Source: Bacillus sp. FJAT-42376
GTDB lineage: Bacteria; Bacillota; Bacilli; Bacillales; Bacillaceae
Reading direction: 5' to 3'
Length of the DNA stretch: 64,000 bases
NCBI RefSeq assembly: GCF_003816055.1
Contig: NZ_CP033906.1
Coordinates: 2,046,001 to 2,110,000, forward strand
The notes beneath the pieces are model-generated. The model was given only the letters and a program-made list of their open reading frames with translations, was not told the DNA's origin and made no database searches. The position numbers and the translations under genes are program-made. How positions within the stretch are numbered: the stretch's first letter is position 1; each line of letters opens with the position of its first letter. This document shows positions 60,530 through 64,000 of this stretch, piece after piece.

Positions 60530-60733
60530 ATGCTGATTGCGATCATCATCATCTTTTCAGGAATCATGATTTCTGCCCATTTTTTTTTCACTCTTCAAGC
60601 TATGGATCAGGGCGGGAGGATAGCGATGGGACTTTCAAATCCCTCCAAGTGCATTTTGTGTACGAAATGCGGTGCAAAAAACAAACGGCAGGCTCAAGCT
60701 CAACTATGCAGAAAGTGTTATACCGCTTTTTAA
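60530..60733 (+). CDS. Small membrane protein with C-terminal zinc-binding CXXC pair
   Basis: A 67-residue protein: one membrane segment (LIAIIIIFSGIMISAHFFF) followed by a loop and a zinc-ribbon-like tail (CILCTKCGAKNKRQAQAQLCRKCY, pairs CXXC and CXXC). The ATG at 60530 has AAGGAGG seven bases upstream; an ATG six bases earlier is too close. Function unknown. Confidence 0.7.
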   Translation: MLIAIIIIFSGIMISAHFFFTLQAMDQGGRIAMGLSNPSKCILCTKCGAKNKRQAQAQLCRKCYTAF

Positions 60734-61063
60734 ATTCCATATTCGAAGCCGGATGTAAACCGCTGACCTCTATACCATATTTTGTTAAATATTTGTGAAA
60801 TATGACATAATAATGCCAATTTGGATGAACCTTTCATAGGGATGTTTTGTCTTTTTTTCATCACTTTGTACGTCGGTGGGTATAAACGCTCATGGTAAAT
60901 CGGGTTTAAAATCATATAAAAACGATTGTAGTCCTAAGTAATCGACTTTTTTCGACAAAAAGCTTATGACTTATGTCGAACATAATAATCCAAATTTCCG
61001 TTGTGCAGACTTGAAAATTTCTCCTATACTTGAAGAAAGATGAAGTTGGAAGGTGAATGGGAC
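60734..61063 (+). other. Intergenic region upstream of the WXG100-like pair
   Basis: About 330 AT-rich bases with no plausible gene. It contains the inverted Spo0A-box-like motifs at 60951-60980 and presumably the promoter of the downstream pair. Confidence 0.5.
60951..60980. promoter_or_regulatory. Two inverted Spo0A-box-like sites
   Basis: TTCGACA (60951-60957) and TGTCGAA (60974-60980) are exact copies of the core Spo0A box in opposite orientation, with 16 bases between them. Each sits in an A/T-rich context (TTTTTCGACAAAAA and TTATGTCGAACATAA) like known sites. They lie about 90 bases before the WXG100-like pair. Confidence 0.6.
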
Positions 61064-61402
61064 TTGAATGAGATGGATCGCTTTAATCAGCTGATGCGAA
61101 GCGTTATGAATACGGAAGGCGATTGCTACGCTGTACAGCAGCTCAGAGGAGAGCTGGTTCAGCTTATGGATCAATTTACTGGAATTATTCACCAGACGAC
61201 CAACCATGTTTCAGAGGCTGCCCAGGATTGGAAAGGGAAAAGCGCCGAAGGATTTAATCGAGTCATGGAAGAAGCGACCGATGCTTTTACTTCGATTTAC
61301 GATCACATGAATCAAATGATTACCGGACTTCAGCATGAGGAAGTCCGCTTAACTGAGCTTGCCGCTCAATTAGAGGAGAAAGCGAGAGAAACACTTCAAT
61401 GA
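61064..61402 (+). CDS. WXG100-like small helical protein
   Basis: A 112-residue helical protein with a W-x-G turn (AQDWKGKSAEGFNRVMEEATDAFTSIYDHMNQMI), the hallmark of WXG100/ESAT-6-like type VII secretion substrates, although its spacing from the N-terminus is longer than in EsxA. The TTG at 61064 has AAGGTG eight bases upstream and is preferred to an ATG 24 bases earlier that has no site. It overlaps the next gene by four bases. No type VII secretion genes or LXG toxin are in the window. Confidence 0.7.
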   Translation: MNEMDRFNQLMRSVMNTEGDCYAVQQLRGELVQLMDQFTGIIHQTTNHVSEAAQDWKGKSAEGFNRVMEEATDAFTSIYDHMNQMITGLQHEEVRLTELAAQLEEKARETLQ

Positions 61403-61710
61403 GCCATACAAACCCTCAAATGGAAATAGTCATCCGCGTAAATGAACTGCTTGATTTAAGCAGCCGATTAAAAGAAAGAGAACAGGATCTGCTGGATATC
61501 GAACAGGGTTTTACTCATTCCTATTTTAAAGCCTCTTCCCATTATCCACAGATTGAGCAGACAGAAATCTCGTACCATGCAGAATCCATTAGAATTCAAT
61601 TGGCGAAACTGACTGAAACGATGGCGCACCTTGCAGAAATTACCCGCATGACCCCTGCCAAGCTTAACTCAGCAGATCAGCAGTCTGCTGAGCAAATCAC
61701 CCACTCCTGA
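61399..61710 (+). CDS. Small helical partner of the WXG100-like protein
   Basis: A 103-residue, mostly helical protein (VNELLDLSSRLKEREQDLLDIEQGF, HAESIRIQLAKLTETMAHLAEI). Its ATG overlaps the stop of the WXG100-like gene (ATGA), so the two are made together and may form a helical heterodimer. It lacks a WXG turn. Family not recognised. Confidence 0.65.
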   Translation: MSHTNPQMEIVIRVNELLDLSSRLKEREQDLLDIEQGFTHSYFKASSHYPQIEQTEISYHAESIRIQLAKLTETMAHLAEITRMTPAKLNSADQQSAEQITHS

Positions 61711-61741
61711 AGACTTAAACCATATAATGTTCCATTCGAAA

Positions 61742-61900
61742 TCAATCCTTGCATCGGTCATTTTCTTCTATAAAACTGTTCTTTGAGCTGGATAAATTCT
61801 CGTTTTCCAGCTCTTTTTTAAATTTCAAAAACTCTTTCCAAGCCAGAAATCCCGCAAAGCCAATAAGAGCCGCCGCTTGAAAACCGTTTTTTTTGTTCAT
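61742..61900 (-). CDS. Small single-pass membrane protein
   Basis: A 52-residue gene not listed by length-based finders. The ATG at 61900 follows GAGGAGG. The protein has one hydrophobic segment (GFQAAALIGFAGFLAWKEFL, ~6-25) with a positive N-terminus and a charged C-terminal tail (KKELENENLSSSKNSFIEEN). Function unknown. Confidence 0.6.
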   Translation of the reverse strand: MNKKNGFQAAALIGFAGFLAWKEFLKFKKELENENLSSSKNSFIEENDRCKD

Positions 61901-62000
61901 ATCAGCCGCCTCCTCTATGATTAGAATATCGCGATATGTTTAATCGTATATAAAAGAGTGGAAAAAGAAAAGCAATCAACTTATTTCAGGAGGGGTTCAT

Positions 62001-63431
62001 GTGAAAAAATGGGCTGTATACATAAATGGAGAATGGATTCAAACGGACGAAACGATGAATATTGAAAATCCGGCAACGAAAGAGGTATTTGCAACCGTAC
62101 CGAAAGGAGGAGCAAAGGAGGCAGAAGCTGCAGTTGATGCTGCACATGAAGCATTATCGGGGTGGTCGTCACTTACAGCGTATGAAAGAGCGGACTATTT
62201 GGAAAAGTGGCATGCTCTTATCAAAAAGAATGAAACAGAAATCGGCAAATTGATGACCATGGAACAAGGCAAGCCTGTTAAAGAAGCAACAGGTGAAGTA
62301 GGCTATGCAAATAGTTTCATAAAGTGGTATGCAGAAGAAGGAAAGAGAATATATGGGGAAACCATTCCTGCTTCCGCTTCGAATAAACGCCTTTTTGTCA
62401 TAAAGCAGCCTGTTGGGGTGATCGCCGCCATTACTCCATGGAATTTCCCTGCAGCGATGATTACAAGAAAAGTAGGACCTGCTTTGGCAGCGGGATGCAC
62501 GGCGGTCGTAAAACCGGCTTCATCCACCCCGCTAACAGCATTAAGGCTTGCTGAGCTTGCAGAGGAAGCGGGCATTCCAAAAGGAGTCCTCAACGTGATT
62601 ACCGGTTCTTCCCGTGAAATCTCTGAGACATGGATGGCGGACGAAAGAGTGAAAAAGCTCTCCTTTACCGGTTCCACTGAAGTAGGAAAAACCTTAATGA
62701 AGGGTTCGGCCGACACAATGAAAAAGATTTCGCTCGAACTTGGCGGACATGCCCCTTTTATCGTAATGGATGACGCTGATCTCGATGGGGCTGCCAAAGC
62801 GATGGCTGCCTCGAAGTTCAGAAACTCGGGCCAGACTTGTATTTGTACAAACCGTGCATACGTGCATGAGGCAGTGTACGATGAATTTATGGAAAAATTT
62901 AAAGAAGAGGTTTTTGCGCTAAAGGTTGGCAACGGTATGGACGAGGGTGTTTCCATCGGTCCCCTGATTGATGACGACGGCCTGCAAAAAGTAAAAGACC
63001 ATATAGAGGACGCAGAAAGGAAAGGCGGAGTCATTTTTAAAAGCCCTCAAAAAGCTCCCGATTCAGAAGGGTACTATATCGAGCCGGTTATTATAGGTGA
63101 AGCTGCAGATGACATGCTTTGCATGAATGAAGAAACATTCGGTCCTGTCGCCCCTGTAACAAAGGTTAAGGATATGAAGGAAGCGATACAAAGGGCGAAT
63201 CAGTCCCCTTTCGGACTGGCAGCCTATGTGTATACAGAAAACATCTCAAAGGGAATACAATTGGTTGAAGCCCTTCATTACGGGATTGTTGGATTAAATG
63301 ACGGACTTCCATCCACGGCTCAAGCTCCCTTCGGCGGAATGAAAGAAAGCGGTCTTGGACGTGAAGGGGGAAGACAGGGAATAGAGGAATATTTAGAGGT
63401 TAAGTATGTATCTTTGGGTCTAAAAATGTGA
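62001..63431 (+). CDS. gabD: NAD(P)-dependent aldehyde dehydrogenase, succinate-semialdehyde type
   Basis: A 476-residue aldehyde dehydrogenase. AAITPWNFPAAMITRKVGPALAAGCT, the cofactor-binding FTGSTEVGK, the catalytic Glu in LELGGHAPFIV, and the catalytic Cys in NSGQTCICTNRAYV are all present, with FGPVAPV and GGMKESGLGREGG near the end. The pattern and length fit GabD, which oxidises succinate semialdehyde to succinate, though related substrates are possible. The GTG start follows GGAGGGG. No gabT is adjacent and no terminator is evident. Confidence 0.87.
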   Translation: MKKWAVYINGEWIQTDETMNIENPATKEVFATVPKGGAKEAEAAVDAAHEALSGWSSLTAYERADYLEKWHALIKKNETEIGKLMTMEQGKPVKEATGEVGYANSFIKWYAEEGKRIYGETIPASASNKRLFVIKQPVGVIAAITPWNFPAAMITRKVGPALAAGCTAVVKPASSTPLTALRLAELAEEAGIPKGVLNVITGSSREISETWMADERVKKLSFTGSTEVGKTLMKGSADTMKKISLELGGHAPFIVMDDADLDGAAKAMAASKFRNSGQTCICTNRAYVHEAVYDEFMEKFKEEVFALKVGNGMDEGVSIGPLIDDDGLQKVKDHIEDAERKGGVIFKSPQKAPDSEGYYIEPVIIGEAADDMLCMNEETFGPVAPVTKVKDMKEAIQRANQSPFGLAAYVYTENISKGIQLVEALHYGIVGLNDGLPSTAQAPFGGMKESGLGREGGRQGIEEYLEVKYVSLGLKM

Positions 63432-63536
63432 ATTTCCCGTTGAATGTATAAGCATTGTAAATTTTAACTGTTTATATTGATGAGGTCAGGGGTATTAAAT
63501 AGAAAATCATATTCATATTGAGGAGGAGTTCAGGAA

Positions 63537-64000
63537 ATGACGCAAATTACGATTCAGGATAATAAAAGGCAAAAGAGCAAAAACAGCAAGCTAGTTAGAG
63601 GGATGCTTTTAGGAGCCATTATCGGCGGAGCTGTTACAATGCTGGATTCCAACACGAGAAAAAAAGTAACAAAGGGAGCCGCCGGCATTAAAGATTCTAC
63701 AGTCGGAATGGTTCAGAATGTGAAAGATAATCCGGGAGAAGTCAAAGACCAATTCGTGTCTCAATTCAACAGCGCCAAAAGCACGCTTGAGTCCGCAATC
63801 CGGGATGCGCAAACTATTTATGAAAGCCTGAATAACGGGGTATTTAAAAAGATCACCGAAGTCGCAGTTACTTCACAGGAAGCCATTCAAAATGTGAAGA
63901 ATGCAGCAGGGGATGTAAAGGAAGTAGGATCAAAGGTAGCAGATGCAGGAGCAGAACTGACTGAACCTGTCAGCAGCCTAGCAGACAAACAACCCTCATC
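63537..64000 (+). CDS. YtxH-like membrane-associated protein, 3' truncated by window
   Basis: 154 residues are visible and the frame is open at the window edge. After a basic N-terminus comes GMLLGAIIGGAVTMLDSNTRKKV (~25-45), the YtxH/GvpT-type hydrophobic glycine-rich segment. A long helical, charged region with repeated Lys/Asp/Gln patterns follows (VKDNPGEVKDQFVSQFNSAKSTLESA). YtxH proteins of bacilli are general-stress or gas-vesicle-linked and of unknown function. GAGGAGG lies about ten bases before the ATG. Confidence 0.75.
   Translation, partial: MTQITIQDNKRQKSKNSKLVRGMLLGAIIGGAVTMLDSNTRKKVTKGAAGIKDSTVGMVQNVKDNPGEVKDQFVSQFNSAKSTLESAIRDAQTIYESLNNGVFKKITEVAVTSQEAIQNVKNAAGDVKEVGSKVADAGAELTEPVSSLADKQPS

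Overview
The window is chromosomal DNA from a spore-forming Bacillaceae species that is not B. subtilis itself. The evidence is MreBH, the sporulation-linked SpoIISA/SpoIISB toxin-antitoxin pair, the lipid II flippase Amj, HelD, two YtvA-type LOV-STAS photoreceptors with an RsbR-type stressosome protein, candidate Spo0A boxes, an MhqR-type operator, a cre site and strong AGGAGG ribosome binding sites throughout. No phage, IS element, tRNA, rRNA or CRISPR array was seen. It reads as core or shell chromosome with many small transcription units on both strands, usually closed by clear rho-independent terminators.

Layout. 1-3.4 kb: 3' part of a large heparinase II/III-like polysaccharide-degrading protein. 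3.5-8.8 kb: LOV-STAS sensor, MreBH, VanZ-like protein, zinc alcohol dehydrogenase, aldose 1-epimerase. 9-11.4 kb: egtBD, a two-gene ergothioneine-type operon behind a sigma-B-like promoter. 11.4-17.7 kb: metal-associated-like small protein, DeoR regulator plus a HAD phosphatase gene interrupted by an in-frame TGA, histidine phosphatase, HelD, Amj, and a DoxX/MhqP-like gene with two MhqR-type boxes. 17.7-18.4 kb: a 102-bp higher-order tandem repeat. 18.5-26.5 kb: VOC protein and lipoprotein, MFS exporter plus LLM oxidoreductase behind duplicated operators, SDR, zinc-ribbon membrane protein, YdcF-like protein, DUF4260. 26.8-31.7 kb: lipoprotein, zinc-ribbon/TPR protein with a trypsin-like membrane protease, WGR-DUF4240 protein. 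32-37.5 kb: second LOV-STAS sensor, a symporter/DUF3311/amidohydrolase operon, DUF3267 protein, RsbR paralogue.

38.2-39.2 kb: spoIISA with its 55-residue antitoxin gene spoIISB. 39.3-47 kb: a ketone-body operon (permease, scoA, scoB, 3-hydroxybutyrate dehydrogenase) with three upstream inverted repeats, a -24/-12 sigma-54 promoter and a cre site; a matching PAS/AAA+/Fis activator lies 2.4 kb beyond the operon, past a convergent secreted-protein gene. 47-57.5 kb: large secreted nuclease, endonuclease VIII (Nei), GNAT, MFS exporter with a perfect palindrome, two coiled-coil small proteins, and a three-gene epimerase/DHDPS-like/regulator operon of unknown substrate. 58-64 kb: SurA-like lipoprotein, a repetitive DUF6944-like protein, RDD protein, a WXG100-like pair behind Spo0A boxes, small membrane proteins, succinate-semialdehyde-type dehydrogenase, and the start of a YtxH-like protein.

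A dispersed intergenic repeat of about 140-155 bp with CTGTTGATT/AATCAACAG ends occurs in three full copies, one internally deleted copy and several degenerate ones. Three stressosome-type sensors within 34 kb, an ergothioneine operon, quinone and oxidative-stress genes and a TA module make this a stress-rich stretch, but most units are independent. No single large undescribed system was identified. The best candidates for new biology are the 54.1-57.5 kb operon, the zinc-ribbon/TPR/protease pair, the 102-bp repeat array and the WXG100-like pair.
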